Origin: Candidatus Vesicomyidisocius sp. Agig_15_S12
Lineage (GTDB): Bacteria > Pseudomonadota > Gammaproteobacteria > PS1 > Pseudothioglobaceae
Reading direction: 5' to 3'
Assembly: GCA_021730225.1 (NCBI GenBank)
Contig: CP072532.1
Location: 331,230 to 395,229, forward strand
Length of the DNA: 64,000 bases
Shown here: positions 41,445 through 51,017 of the stretch, one piece after another
How the letters are laid out: each line of letters opens with the position of its first letter
How positions within the stretch are numbered: position 1 is the first letter of the stretch
Position numbers and translations under genes: made by a program
Notes under the pieces: generated by a model
The model's database searches: none
What the model saw: only the letters and a program-made list of their open reading frames with translations
Told to the model about the DNA's origin: nothing

Positions 41445-42230
41445 ATGACCTATCCAATTATTAATCCAATTGCAATAGATTTGGGTTTTGTACAAATCTA
41501 TTGGTATGGAGTGATGTATTTAATGGCTTTTTTAGTGGCTTATTTATTGGCGAATTACCGTGCTAAGCAAAAGCAATTTAACAACTGGAATACTCAAGAA
41601 ATTGAAGATTTAATTTTTTATGGTGCAATTGGTGTGGTTAGCGGTGGTCGTTTGGGATATATGCTGTTTTATAATTTTGTAAATTTTTTATCGGACCCTT
41701 GGTTAATTTTTGACATTCAAGATGGCGGTATGTCGTTTCACGGTGGTTTTTTGGGTGTGTTGTTGGCAATGGTTTTATTTAATCGAAAATATAATAAAAC
41801 TTTTTTTACTACAATGGATTTTGTAGCACCACTAGTGCCTTTAGGATTATGTTTTGGTAGAATAGGTAATTTTATTAATAGTGAACTTTGGGGTCAAATA
41901 ACTACCAGTCCATTTGGTATGTATATTGAACAACAAAGTGTAAGTCGATATCCATCACAATTGGTTGAAGCGTTTTTAGAAGGCTTAATTTTATTTATTA
42001 TTCTTTGGGTATTTAGTAAAAAATTACGTCCGTCCATGTCAACTTCAGCATTATTTTTGATTTGTTATGGTTTGTTTAGATTTATAATTGAGTTTATTCG
42101 ATTGCCAGATGTGCAGTTAGGTTATTTGGCTTTTGGTTGGTTTACCATGGGACAATTATTAAGCTTACCAATGATAGTAGTTGGTATTTCTCTATTGCGA
42201 AAAGCATATACTAAAAAGGAGATAATGTGA
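41445..42230 (+). CDS. lgt: Phosphatidylglycerol--prolipoprotein diacylglyceryl transferase
   Basis: 261 residues from ATG 41445; a longer frame begins inside tRNA-Arg and is rejected. Seven membrane helices, with [11 protein letters not shown] and the Lgt signature [15 protein letters not shown]. It attaches diacylglycerol to the lipobox cysteine, the step before LspA. It overlaps thyA by 4 bases (GTGA), the same lgt-thyA pair as in E. coli. Confidence 0.95.
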   Translation: MTYPIINPIAIDLGFVQIYWYGVMYLMAFLVAYLLANYRAKQKQFNNWNTQEIEDLIFYGAIGVVSGGRLGYMLFYNFVNFLSDPWLIFDIQDGGMSFHGGFLGVLLAMVLFNRKYNKTFFTTMDFVAPLVPLGLCFGRIGNFINSELWGQITTSPFGMYIEQQSVSRYPSQLVEAFLEGLILFIILWVFSKKLRPSMSTSALFLICYGLFRFIIEFIRLPDVQLGYLAFGWFTMGQLLSLPMIVVGISLLRKAYTKKEIM

Positions 42231-43021
42231 AACAGTACTTAGATTTTCTAAAACTAGTTAAAAATATTGGAGTATATAAGACTGATAGAACGAATACAGG
42301 AACAACCAGTATGTTCGGATATCAAATGCGTTTTGATTTATCCAAGGGATTTCCACTTGTTACCACTAAACAGGTACACTTACCTTCGGTTGTATATGAG
42401 TTATTGTGGTTTCTTAATGGTGATACTAACATTAAATATTTACAAGATAATGGAGTTAGGATTTGGAATGAATGGGCAAATGAAAATGGAGATTTAGGCC
42501 CAATTTATGGTAGACAGTGGCGTCATTGGAAAAATACTAAAGATAAAAGTATTGACCAGATTTCGAAAGCGGTAGAGCAAATTAAAAATACACCAAATTC
42601 TCGTAGAATTATTGTTTCAGCCTGGAATGTTGGCGAATTAGAAAATATGGCATTATTGCCTTGCCATGTATTTTTTCAGTTTTATGTATCTAATGGAAAG
42701 CTATCTTGTCAATTGTACCAAAGAAGTGCAGATATTTTTCTTGGTGTACCATTCAATATTGCTTCATATTCATTGCTAACTCATATGATGGCACAGCAGT
42801 GTGATCTAGAAGTAGGTGATTTTATTTGGAGTGGGGGTGATTGCCATATTTATTCTAATCATTATAAACAAGTAGAAATACAATTATCTCGTACTCCAAA
42901 AGCACTAGCAACACTTAAAATTAAGTGCAAGCCTGATAGTATTTTTGATTATAGTTTTAAGGACTTTGAGTTTAGAAATTATATATTTGATGCACCCATT
43001 AAAGCACCAATTGCAATCTAA
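42227..43021 (+). CDS. thyA: Thymidylate synthase
   Basis: 264 residues, identical in length to E. coli ThyA, with GTG start inside the lgt stop. Catalytic cysteine C146 in [10 protein letters not shown], plus DRTNTGT and [17 protein letters not shown]. It methylates dUMP using methylene-tetrahydrofolate made by GlyA. The folA gene that often follows thyA is not present. Confidence 0.97.
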   Translation: MKQYLDFLKLVKNIGVYKTDRTNTGTTSMFGYQMRFDLSKGFPLVTTKQVHLPSVVYELLWFLNGDTNIKYLQDNGVRIWNEWANENGDLGPIYGRQWRHWKNTKDKSIDQISKAVEQIKNTPNSRRIIVSAWNVGELENMALLPCHVFFQFYVSNGKLSCQLYQRSADIFLGVPFNIASYSLLTHMMAQQCDLEVGDFIWSGGDCHIYSNHYKQVEIQLSRTPKALATLKIKCKPDSIFDYSFKDFEFRNYIFDAPIKAPIAI

Positions 43022-43434
43022 ATCATTTATAAATATATTATATATTGTAATAACTTTGTATACTAAATTTGGAAATATAGGAGGGATAATGAATGATACT
43101 TTTATTAAAGTCGAGAATTCTTTTTCTGTATTACTAATCAGTTAGTACTGTCTCATTTTACATATTTGTTTCTAATGATGTTAAATTTTTTATAGTTTAA
43201 TAACTAAAGATTTATTATGAAAGTTATTTTTAATTAATTTATCACAATAATAATCATTCTTATGAAAGTAAATTATTACATAATTATTATTCTCTATCTC
43301 TTTTTCTAAATCTTCAAAGAATTTATAAAATAAACTTTAAACTAAATAGGCACTTTATCAATTATTTTGAAACCTAGAAAATTATTTTATTTTTAAAGGT
43401 TTAACTATTAGTACTAAAATACTTTTAGTGAAAG
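43022..43434. other. Spacer between thyA and the Cas6-like gene
   Basis: 413 bases without an intact gene. An 18-codon frame at 43089-43145 (MNDTFIKVENSFSVLLIS) follows a strong AGGAGGG site; the opening resembles the first strand of ABC-transporter ATPases and might be the start of a lost gene. Nothing else was recognised. Confidence 0.35.
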
Positions 43435-44097
43435 TTAGATGCTTGTAATGTTTTTATGGGGAATAAACAAGCCACAACCTAATAATCGATAATTACCAAG
43501 GCCTTTTTCTTGTAGTGTTATTGATTCATATTTTTTTAGATCAGCCACCATTAGAGAACGGGTATGAATAATCTGAGTATCAGTTTTAATGTGATTTTTA
43601 AGACCAGCTATCATTTTCTTAACAGAAATATCAAGTGTTTTTAATTGTTCAAAAACAGTTTGTAAGAAATCATTTTCACTCATTGCTTCATTACAGACAA
43701 TTTTTTTTGCAAATAGTATAGGTATGTCACTAAGTAATTTGGGTTTTAAAAATTTGATAATTTTTATTTTATATTTATCTAAATATAGTGTTTTACCAAT
43801 TAGCTGTTTTGTTTCATTAAGTTTATCTTTTGGCAATCTAATAATTAGTTTTGATCGTTTGGAAGGGTAATAGAATCCGTTTTTATGATTCTGTACCCAG
43901 CCATTACCATCAGCCACACCGATATTAAAGATACCAGCGTTTACCTCATTAAGCCATGGTAAGTGTTTAAGTAGCGCTTGTTCTAGTAAAAAACTATGAT
44001 CAATAGGTAAAATATTAGAGAAGATATTAAACACTACATCTTGTGTGGTTTCAGGCAGCGTAAAATGTTCTTTTTTAGCTTCTTCTTGCCAAAACAT
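43435..44097 (-). CDS. Orphan Cas6/Cmx6-like RNA endonuclease
   Basis: 220 residues from ATG 44097 (an ATG 13 codons upstream is possible). The features resemble the CRISPR-associated Cas6/Cmx6 (type I-MYXAN) family: MFWQEE start, LPIDHSFLLEQALLKHLPWL, NGWVQN, the basic RSKLIIRLPK strand, HTRSLMVADL, and a C-terminal glycine-rich loop GLGNYRLLGCGLFIPHK (199-215). Cas6 cuts hairpin RNAs, using RAMP folds and often a histidine such as H34. No CRISPR array or other cas gene is present. Stand-alone relatives exist in free-living proteobacteria; role unknown. Confidence 0.8.
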   Translation of the reverse strand: MFWQEEAKKEHFTLPETTQDVVFNIFSNILPIDHSFLLEQALLKHLPWLNEVNAGIFNIGVADGNGWVQNHKNGFYYPSKRSKLIIRLPKDKLNETKQLIGKTLYLDKYKIKIIKFLKPKLLSDIPILFAKKIVCNEAMSENDFLQTVFEQLKTLDISVKKMIAGLKNHIKTDTQIIHTRSLMVADLKKYESITLQEKGLGNYRLLGCGLFIPHKNITSI

Positions 44098-44126
44098 AAA
44101 AAATCTTAAGTTATAATCAGAATGTA

Positions 44127-44151
44127 TTATAAACACATTACTTGTTTATAA
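44127..44151. repeat. Perfect inverted repeat between the Cas6-like gene and rnc
   Basis: TTATAAACA (44127-44135) and TGTTTATAA (44143-44151) are exact complements around a 7-base loop, located in the 70-base divergent spacer, 16 bases before the rnc start. It may be an operator or, in the rnc leader mRNA, a hairpin. Confidence 0.6.
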
Positions 44152-44167
44152 AACCTAATACAAGGTA

Positions 44168-44833
44168 ATGAAAAAATTACAAAAAAAAATTAATTATCAA
44201 TTTAAAGATTTGTCTTTATTAGAACTTGCATTAACACACCGTTCTATGGGAAGAAACAATAATGAACGTTTAGAATTTTTAGGTGATAGTATTTTAGGTG
44301 TAGTAATCTCAAAAGAACTTTATCAGCGTTTTCCTTGTGTTGACGAAGGAAAACTTTCTCGATTAAGGTCACACTTAATTAGAGGTCAAACCTTGGTACA
44401 GTTAGGTTCTGCATTAGAACTATCAAAAAATTTGATTTTAGGTTCTGGCGAGTTAAAAAGTGGGGGGTATAGGCGTGAATCTATTCAAGCAGATACTGTG
44501 GAAGCAATATTTGGTGCAGTGTTATTGGATTCAAATTTTGAAACGACTAATATGGTTATCTTAGGCCTTTTTAAAGTTTTACTAAATGATATCAGTCCGT
44601 ATGATTCGTTAAAAGATTCAAAGACACAATTACAGGAATATCTACAAAAGCGTGGCAATATTTTACCAAAATACGAACTAATTGATACAACAGGAAAAGA
44701 TCATAATGCAATATTTATGGTAAATTGTTTTTTAGAAGACCAAAATCTACAAGTCAAGCAGTCTGCTAAAAGTATTAAAAAAGCAGAACAAATTTGTGCA
44801 CAAATCTTATTAAAAAAATTAAAAAAATCATGA
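44168..44833 (+). CDS. rnc: Ribonuclease III
   Basis: 221 residues. Endonuclease domain with the signature ERLEFLGDS (33-41) and the second acidic cluster ADTVEAIFGA, followed by a double-stranded RNA-binding domain (about 150-221, DSKTQLQEYLQKRG). It processes rRNA precursors and cuts structured mRNAs, sometimes its own leader. The stop overlaps era by 4 bases. lepB, which precedes rnc in most relatives, has been separated; a Cas6-like gene is divergent instead. Confidence 0.96.
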   Translation: MKKLQKKINYQFKDLSLLELALTHRSMGRNNNERLEFLGDSILGVVISKELYQRFPCVDEGKLSRLRSHLIRGQTLVQLGSALELSKNLILGSGELKSGGYRRESIQADTVEAIFGAVLLDSNFETTNMVILGLFKVLLNDISPYDSLKDSKTQLQEYLQKRGNILPKYELIDTTGKDHNAIFMVNCFLEDQNLQVKQSAKSIKKAEQICAQILLKKLKKS

Positions 44834-45744
44834 TTAAAATAAACAAAAAAATTGCTAAATTAAACTTTCAGTCAGGTTTTATTGGGGTTATTGGGAGACC
44901 TAATGTTGGTAAATCTACACTTATTAATGAATTAATTGGGCGTAAATTATCCATTACTTCACACCGTCCACAAACTACCAGACATCGAATTCACGCTATT
45001 GATACAACTGATGATTATCAAATGGTATTTGTGGATACGCCAGGTATTCATATGGGCAACTATAAAGCCATTAATTCTTATATGAATAGAGTGTCTAGTT
45101 TAGCTATAATGGATGTTGATGTTATTTTATGGTTAATAGAAGTAGGTAAATGGACCAAAGAGGACTTGAGAGTTTTGGAACATATTACCAAGATAGATGT
45201 GCCAGTTATTTTATGTATTAACAAAATTGACAAACTTAAGTCTACGCAAGAGGTGTTACCATTTTTGAATAAAATTTTTCAAAAATATCAACCAACAGAA
45301 TTATTTCCCTTGTCAGCATTTAAAAAAAATGATATTTGTTTATTGCGTGAATTAGTTTTACAATATTTACCAAAACAAACTCTTATTTTTGATGCTCATT
45401 ATATAACCGATAGAAGTGAAAAATTTATTGTTGCTGAATTTATTCGAGAAAAACTTATACGCCATTTAAAAGACGAATTGCCTTATGATTTAACCGTTGA
45501 AATTGGACAGTTTGAACAAGATAGAAATTTACAACGAATTGCTTCCCATATTTTCGTTGATAAAGCTTCACAAAAAAGTATTGTTATTGGCAATAAAGGT
45601 GTAATGCTAAAATTGATTGGTACTGAAGCACGAAAAAGTATTGAGGGATTTTTAGATAGAAAAGTATTCCTTAAACTTAGGGTTAAAGTTAAACAAGGAT
45701 GGTCTGATGATAAGCGTGCACTAGCTTCATTAGGGTATGACTAA
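44830..45744 (+). CDS. era: GTPase Era
   Basis: 304 residues from ATG 44830, overlapping the rnc stop; a frame extending 12 codons upstream lies within rnc and is rejected. G motifs: GRPNVGKST (22-30), DTPG, and NKID. The C-terminal KH domain includes VIGNKGVMLKLIGTEARKSIE. Era helps 16S rRNA maturation and binds the 3' end of 16S rRNA. A recO remnant occupies the next position. Confidence 0.95.
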   Translation: MIKINKKIAKLNFQSGFIGVIGRPNVGKSTLINELIGRKLSITSHRPQTTRHRIHAIDTTDDYQMVFVDTPGIHMGNYKAINSYMNRVSSLAIMDVDVILWLIEVGKWTKEDLRVLEHITKIDVPVILCINKIDKLKSTQEVLPFLNKIFQKYQPTELFPLSAFKKNDICLLRELVLQYLPKQTLIFDAHYITDRSEKFIVAEFIREKLIRHLKDELPYDLTVEIGQFEQDRNLQRIASHIFVDKASQKSIVIGNKGVMLKLIGTEARKSIEGFLDRKVFLKLRVKVKQGWSDDKRALASLGYD

Positions 45745-45779
45745 AGTTGAATGAGCATTGCTATTTTTTCTGATTTATC

Positions 45780-46139
45780 ATTACCACTTGGTTTTTTTCC
45801 TGTAATTTTGGCAATTTTTTCGCTTAGTTGATAGGTAGGCTGAGAGGATTAAAATCCCCATATTCAAATGTTTTAATATTTAAGTATTCTATTTATAGAA
45901 AAATAGTAAGTTGAAAATGATAATACGTTAATTAATTGATAATAGTGGTAACAGAATTAACTTAAATAATTCTAATTAATGTCAACCTAAAGTAGGATTT
46001 ATACCTAATTCTTTTGGTAAAATATCGAGAAAGTGATTTACCACTTACTAATAAAAATTTATCATGATTTAAATAAACAACTATTATATTCACTTTTAGG
46101 CGATAAATACTTAAAAGTCGGGCTTTATTTTTTATTAAA
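45780..46139 (+). pseudogene. recO: Degenerate recO remnant between era and pdxJ
   Basis: Two short plus-strand fragments resemble RecO: GRLRGLKSPYSNVLIFK from 45834, comparable to the LKGALQPFTPLL segment of the OB domain, and SLLGDKYLK at about 46095, comparable to the C-terminal YLGGKPLKSRELF. Stops surround both. The era-recO-pdxJ order is standard in gammaproteobacteria, so position supports the reading. Similarity is weak and the middle seems deleted. Confidence 0.4.
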
Positions 46140-46151
46140 CCATAACAAACA

Positions 46152-46880
46152 ATGGGTATTTATTTAGGTATTAACATTGATCATATTGCTACTATTAGGC
46201 AAGTTAGAGGCACGAACTATCCTTCATTGGTAGAGGCAGCTTTATTATGTGAAAAATCAGGTGCAGATAGCATTACTTTGCATTTACGAGAGGATAGGCG
46301 TCATATTCAAGATGCTGATGTTGAAATTTTGCGTGGTAAGTTAACTACAAAGATGAACTTAGAAATGGCAGCAACGGATGAAATGATTGCTATTGCTAGT
46401 AAGATTAAACCTCAAGATTGTTGCCTGGTACCAGAAAAACGCGAGGAATTGACTACTGAAGGTGGGCTAAACGTGATATCTCAAATTTCTAAAATGCGTG
46501 ATATTTGCATTCAACTTAATATGTCAAATATTATTGTTTCTTTATTTATTGATGCACAAAAAGATCAAATTGACGCAGCTAAACAGTGTGGTGCAGCTGT
46601 AGTTGAACTCCATACTGGTCATTATGCTAATGCAACTAATGAGGCGGCGCAATTAACAGAACTTGAAAGAATTAAAATTATGGCAACCTATGCACGTTCA
46701 ATTGGTTTACAAGTCAATGCAGGACATGGATTGACCTTGGAAAATACAACTAATATTGCTAAATTACCTGAAATTGTTGAGCTTAATATTGGTCACTCAA
46801 TTATTTCTAGAGCAGTATTTGTGGGGCTTGGACCTGCAATCCAAGAGATGAAAAATTTGATGATTGATGCAAGACAATGA
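46152..46880 (+). CDS. pdxJ: Pyridoxine 5'-phosphate synthase
   Basis: 242 residues. TIM barrel with [20 protein letters not shown] at the N-terminus, [14 protein letters not shown], and the C-terminal [11 protein letters not shown] and [11 protein letters not shown] motifs. It condenses amino-acetone phosphate with deoxyxylulose phosphate to make vitamin B6, in the pathway served also by SerC. It overlaps acpS by 4 bases. Confidence 0.96.
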   Translation: MGIYLGINIDHIATIRQVRGTNYPSLVEAALLCEKSGADSITLHLREDRRHIQDADVEILRGKLTTKMNLEMAATDEMIAIASKIKPQDCCLVPEKREELTTEGGLNVISQISKMRDICIQLNMSNIIVSLFIDAQKDQIDAAKQCGAAVVELHTGHYANATNEAAQLTELERIKIMATYARSIGLQVNAGHGLTLENTTNIAKLPEIVELNIGHSIISRAVFVGLGPAIQEMKNLMIDARQ

Positions 46881-47260
46881 TTTATGGTGTGGGGGTTGAT
46901 ATTGTCGATATTGAACGTGTTGAACGTATATTAAGCAAAAATAAAGAAGGTTTTGTTAAACGTGTACTATCTGAATATGAACAAGTTTTGTTTGTCAAGA
47001 AAGGTTATAGTAGTACTTATTGTGCTAAGCGTTTTTCCGCTAAAGAGGCTTTTGCAAAAGCTTTGGGTATGGGTATTGGTAAGATTGTCAGTTTTCAAGA
47101 TTTAACTATTCGCAATAATAAAAAAGGTAATCCCTATTTTATTTTCAGTACAAAATTGCATTTATATTTGGTAGATAAAAATATTAAAAAGGCACATCTT
47201 AGCTTGTCAGATGAAAAATTTAATGCTATGGCATTTGTAATTTTAGAAACAGAAAATTAA
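46877..47260 (+). CDS. acpS: Holo-[acyl-carrier-protein] synthase
   Basis: 127 residues. [16 protein letters not shown] at 4-19 and [17 protein letters not shown] supply the metal-binding aspartate and glutamate. It attaches 4'-phosphopantetheine to acyl carrier protein. It ends the rnc-era-pdxJ-acpS block and its stop overlaps the stop of the small secreted protein gene on the other strand by 4 bases. Confidence 0.95.
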   Translation: MIYGVGVDIVDIERVERILSKNKEGFVKRVLSEYEQVLFVKKGYSSTYCAKRFSAKEAFAKALGMGIGKIVSFQDLTIRNNKKGNPYFIFSTKLHLYLVDKNIKKAHLSLSDEKFNAMAFVILETEN

Positions 47261-47562
47261 TTTATATATTGGCCAAATCCTGCTTTATAAGCTTCATTCT
47301 TAGTCCCAATGCAACCAAATTTTTCTGCTGTTTGATAGCTAGATATCGCTAGTAGTTGTTGTTCCAGTATAGGTATAGGGATTTTATTCATTTTAAAGCG
47401 TTTTAATCCTTTGTTCATTCGTTGAAATCCTGCTGAATTCAATCCTAAACAGTTTTCATTGTAGTATTTAACTGCGCCAACAATCACCAACATTTCGTTA
47501 GGCGAGAGGGATAATGCACTAAAATTACTAGTAAGAAATAGAAGAGTGAGTATTATTTTCAT
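47257..47562 (-). CDS. Small secreted protein of unknown function
   Basis: 101 residues. An N-terminal signal peptide (about 1-17, FLTSNFSALS) is followed by a mostly helical domain with two cysteines (in NENCLGLN and KFGCIG) that could pair in the periplasm. I do not recognise the family. It is 20 bases after ubiG-coding sequence begins downstream on the same strand and so may share a transcript with ubiG and bcp. Confidence 0.7.
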   Translation of the reverse strand: MKIILTLLFLTSNFSALSLSPNEMLVIVGAVKYYNENCLGLNSAGFQRMNKGLKRFKMNKIPIPILEQQLLAISSYQTAEKFGCIGTKNEAYKAGFGQYIN

Positions 47563-47582
47563 TTTTTAGTTACCTGTAGTTT

Positions 47583-48296
47583 TTATGGTTTATTTCTTGA
47601 TTTTTGATAATAAGATAAATAATTTACACTTACATCGTCTTTAAGTTTGTATGTTTTTGTAATGGGGTTGTAGACTATCCCAGTCATTCCTTTAAGAGAT
47701 AGGGATGAGGCTCTCGCCCATTTGTCTATCTCACTAGGTTGAATAAATTTATCCCAGTTATGCGTGCCTTGAGGTAAGAGTTTTAGAATGTATTCTGCAC
47801 CGATAATGGCAAATAAATAGGATTTAGCATTGCGGTTGATGGTCGAAAAGAATACTTGTCCACTAGGTTTAACTAATTCACCACAAGCTTTAATAATTGA
47901 GCCTGGATCTGGTACATGCTCTAGCATTTCTAAGCAGGTAATAATATCAAATTTTTTAGTGTGTTGTTTAGCAAATTTTTCTACATAAATTTTTTGATAA
48001 TCTACTTCTAAGCCTGATTCAAGTAAGTGTAATTTGGCAACTTCTAAGCTTTCTTCTGCCATATCAATGCCTGTTACAATTGCGCCTTCTAAAGCAAAAG
48101 ATTCTGTTAATATACCACCTCCACAACCAATATCAAGGATTTGTTTATCTTTAAGCGGGCTATTATATTGCCGTTTGATGTAATTTAGTCTGAGTGGATT
48201 AATATCATGTAGGGGTTTAAATTTAGAGTTTTTATCCCACCAATGTGATGCTAGAGTAGCGAATTTATTAACTTCGTTAAAATCTATGTTGCTCAT
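47583..48296 (-). CDS. ubiG: Ubiquinone biosynthesis O-methyltransferase UbiG
   Basis: 237 residues. SAM-binding motif ILDIGCGGGILTESFA, then MLEHVPDPGSIIKAC and FFSTINRNAKSYLFAIIGAEY, typical of UbiG. The N-terminal FATLASHWWDKNSKFKPLH segment is diagnostic. It carries out the two O-methylations in ubiquinone synthesis. It overlaps bcp by 4 bases. Confidence 0.95.
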   Translation of the reverse strand: MSNIDFNEVNKFATLASHWWDKNSKFKPLHDINPLRLNYIKRQYNSPLKDKQILDIGCGGGILTESFALEGAIVTGIDMAEESLEVAKLHLLESGLEVDYQKIYVEKFAKQHTKKFDIITCLEMLEHVPDPGSIIKACGELVKPSGQVFFSTINRNAKSYLFAIIGAEYILKLLPQGTHNWDKFIQPSEIDKWARASSLSLKGMTGIVYNPITKTYKLKDDVSVNYLSYYQKSRNKP

Positions 48297-48742
48297 AATG
48301 TTTGGGTAAAAATTAAAACTTCTTCAACATGACCCTTAACTTTAACCTTATCCCAATGTTTAAGGATATTACCATTAGCATCAATTAAGAAAGTAGAGCG
48401 AACGATACCCATATATTTACGACCTATAAACTTTTTAAGTTGCCAAACGTTAAATAATTCGCATAAAGTGCCATTAATATCAACAATTAATTCAAAAGGA
48501 AAACTTTGTTTGTCTTTAAATTTTTCATGTTTAGCTAAATTATCTTTTGATACGCCGTAAATTACTGTATTGGTATCTAAAAACGCTTGATGTTTATCTC
48601 TAAAATTTTGCCCTTCAGTAGTACATCCTGGAGTGGAATCTTTAGGATAAAAATATAATACAATATTACGTCCTTTAGCATCAGGAATGCTTATTTTTAA
48701 ATTGCTTGTAGCAGTACAGGTAATTGGTTGAACTTTATTCAT
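48293..48742 (-). CDS. bcp: Thiol peroxidase Bcp (peroxiredoxin Q type)
   Basis: 149 residues. Thioredoxin-like peroxiredoxin with the peroxidatic cysteine C40 in YPKDSTPGCTTEG. The resolving cysteine found five residues later in E. coli Bcp is not present (GCTTEGQNF), so a 1-Cys mechanism or another partner is suggested. It reduces hydroperoxides. It is divergent from lepA with only 40 bases between. Confidence 0.93.
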   Translation of the reverse strand: MNKVQPITCTATSNLKISIPDAKGRNIVLYFYPKDSTPGCTTEGQNFRDKHQAFLDTNTVIYGVSKDNLAKHEKFKDKQSFPFELIVDINGTLCELFNVWQLKKFIGRKYMGIVRSTFLIDANGNILKHWDKVKVKGHVEEVLIFTQTL

Positions 48743-48782
48743 GACTGTATAATAATATACTTAAAAAGATCTATTTTATCAT

Positions 48783-50570
48783 ATGAAAAACATTCGTAAT
48801 TTTTCAATTATTGCCCATATTGACCATGGAAAATCAACCATTGCTGACTGCTTTATTCAGTTTTGTGGCGGTTTGAGTGATCGGGAAATGTCATCTCAAG
48901 TGTTAGATTCTATGGATATTGAAAAAGAACGAGGTATTACTATTAAATCGCAAAGTGTTACGCTTGATTACCATGCTAAAAATGGCGAAACTTATCAATT
49001 AAATTTTATTGATACGCCTGGTCATGTAGATTTTTCTTATGAAGTATCTCGTTCACTTTCTGCTTGTGAAGGAGCTCTATTAATTGTTGATGCATCACAA
49101 GGAGTGGAAGCGCAAACAATTGCAAATTGCTATACTGCATTAGAACAAGGTTTACAAGTTGTGTCTGTGCTTAATAAAATTGACCTTCCAGCAGCAGATC
49201 CTGAACGTGTAATAAATGAAATTGAAGATGTTATCGGTGTTGAAGCGCATGACGTGGTTCATGCTAGTGCTAAATTAGGTATTGGTATTGAAGATATTTT
49301 AGAACAAATTGTAGAAAAAATTCCCACTCCAAAAGGCAATATTAACGCACCGATTAAAGCTTTGATTATTGACTCCTGGTTTGATAGTTATTTAGGCGTA
49401 GTATCTTTAATTCGTATGATTGATGGTGAAATTAGAGTTAAAACTAAAATAAAAATTTTTTCAAATGGAGAGGAATACATTGTTGATGAAGTGGGAGTGT
49501 TTACTCCAAAACGTAAAAAAATAGATAGTTTAAAAGCAGGAGAAGTTGGATTTTTAATTGCTAATATTAAAAATATTGATGGTGCTCCAGTAGGAGATAC
49601 GATTACCAGTGCTGAAAATCCTATATCAGAGCCTTTAGAAGGGTTTAGACCAGTGCAACCTTGTGTATTTGCAGGTATTTTTCCAATTTCTGGTAAAGAT
49701 TATGAGAAATTTCGTGATGCTTTGTCAAAGCTTCGTCTAAATGATGCGGCTTTACAATACGAACCTGAAAATTCAGACGTACTAGGTTTTGGTTTTCGTA
49801 TCGGATTTTTAGGTTTATTACATATGGAGATTGTTCAAGAGCGTTTAGAGCGTGAGTACGATCTTGATTTAATTATCACTGCCCCAACTGTTGTTTATGA
49901 AATTCTTGATACTAAAGGCATTATCCATAGAGTAGATAGCCTATCAAAAATGCCAATTAATCAAAGTATTTCTAAATTTAGAGAACCGATTATTACAGCA
50001 AAAATTCTAGTGATTAGTAAATATGTGGGGGCGGTAATGAATTTATGTATTGAAAAGCGGGGTATACAAAAAAATATCATCTATATGAGTAGGCAAGTAT
50101 CTCTTATCTACGAATTACCATTAAATGAAGTGGTGCTAGATTTTTTTGACAGATTAAAATCCGTATCAAGAGGTTTTGCTTCTATGGATTATCATTTTGA
50201 ACGCTATCAAGAATCTGATTTAATTTGTTTGGATGTTATGATCAATCAAGAAACAGTAGATGCGTTAGCACTTATTACGCATCGAGACGATTCTGTGCGT
50301 AAAGGGAATGCGTTGGTTGAAAGAATGAAAGAGCTCATTCCAAGACAAATGTTTGATGTTACTATTCAAGCTTGTATTGGCTCTAAAATTATTTCACGTT
50401 CAAACGTAAAAGCACTTAGAAAGAATGTAACTGCTAAATGTTATGGTGGTGATGTTTCACGTAAGAAAAAGTTACTTGATAAGCAAAAAAAAGGTAAAAA
50501 ACGTATGCGTAGTGTTGGTATGGTAGACATTCCTAAGGAGGTATTCTTAGCTATTTTACATATTAATTGA
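48783..50570 (+). CDS. lepA: Elongation factor 4 (LepA)
   Basis: 595 residues. G domain with [14 protein letters not shown] and NKID, EF-G-like domains II, III and V, and the LepA-specific C-terminal domain ending in [18 protein letters not shown]. It acts on ribosomes during translation under stress. In most relatives it precedes lepB; here it stands alone, divergent from bcp. Confidence 0.97.
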   Translation: MKNIRNFSIIAHIDHGKSTIADCFIQFCGGLSDREMSSQVLDSMDIEKERGITIKSQSVTLDYHAKNGETYQLNFIDTPGHVDFSYEVSRSLSACEGALLIVDASQGVEAQTIANCYTALEQGLQVVSVLNKIDLPAADPERVINEIEDVIGVEAHDVVHASAKLGIGIEDILEQIVEKIPTPKGNINAPIKALIIDSWFDSYLGVVSLIRMIDGEIRVKTKIKIFSNGEEYIVDEVGVFTPKRKKIDSLKAGEVGFLIANIKNIDGAPVGDTITSAENPISEPLEGFRPVQPCVFAGIFPISGKDYEKFRDALSKLRLNDAALQYEPENSDVLGFGFRIGFLGLLHMEIVQERLEREYDLDLIITAPTVVYEILDTKGIIHRVDSLSKMPINQSISKFREPIITAKILVISKYVGAVMNLCIEKRGIQKNIIYMSRQVSLIYELPLNEVVLDFFDRLKSVSRGFASMDYHFERYQESDLICLDVMINQETVDALALITHRDDSVRKGNALVERMKELIPRQMFDVTIQACIGSKIISRSNVKALRKNVTAKCYGGDVSRKKKLLDKQKKGKKRMRSVGMVDIPKEVFLAILHIN

Positions 50571-51017
50571 TAATGATATAATAAATTAGGCTTAATTCTC
50601 CTCAAGTCATTAAATTATTTGTTATAGCAATTGTTCATTCTAGTTTAATTCCATTAAAATTATCCAATAAATAGTTCAAACCAAGAAACTATTGAGACTA
50701 TACAAATATAAGAATTATAAAATGGTAATGGTATTAAAATTTGGTGGAGTTAAAGCATTATGTAATGAACTGATTGCTAAAATATAATGCTTTATATTAG
50801 TTTACTTAAATACAATTTAAAAAGTTATCACTGCTTGATTTAAAAGATATTGTTGAGGTAATTTAAATTTTTAAAAAGCAATAAAGGTTATAGTAAAAAT
50901 AAAAAAAATACTACTATCTCAAACAATCATTATATCGATTGTTTTTGAATGTTATATCAAGTTTAATTTATTGTTTATTTCTACTGAACTTAGACTTGTT
51001 GGTTATAGTAAATTATT
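50571..51017. other. Spacer between convergent lepA and ypjD
   Basis: 447 bases with no intact frame. A 21-codon frame at 50722-50787 begins MVMVLKFGG, reminiscent of amino-acid kinases, but is too short to interpret. Nothing else was recognised. Confidence 0.35.

Noticed and set aside
50722..50787. Short ORF MVMVLKFGG resembling the start of an amino-acid kinase
   Set aside because: Only nine residues resemble the family and nothing further downstream supports it.
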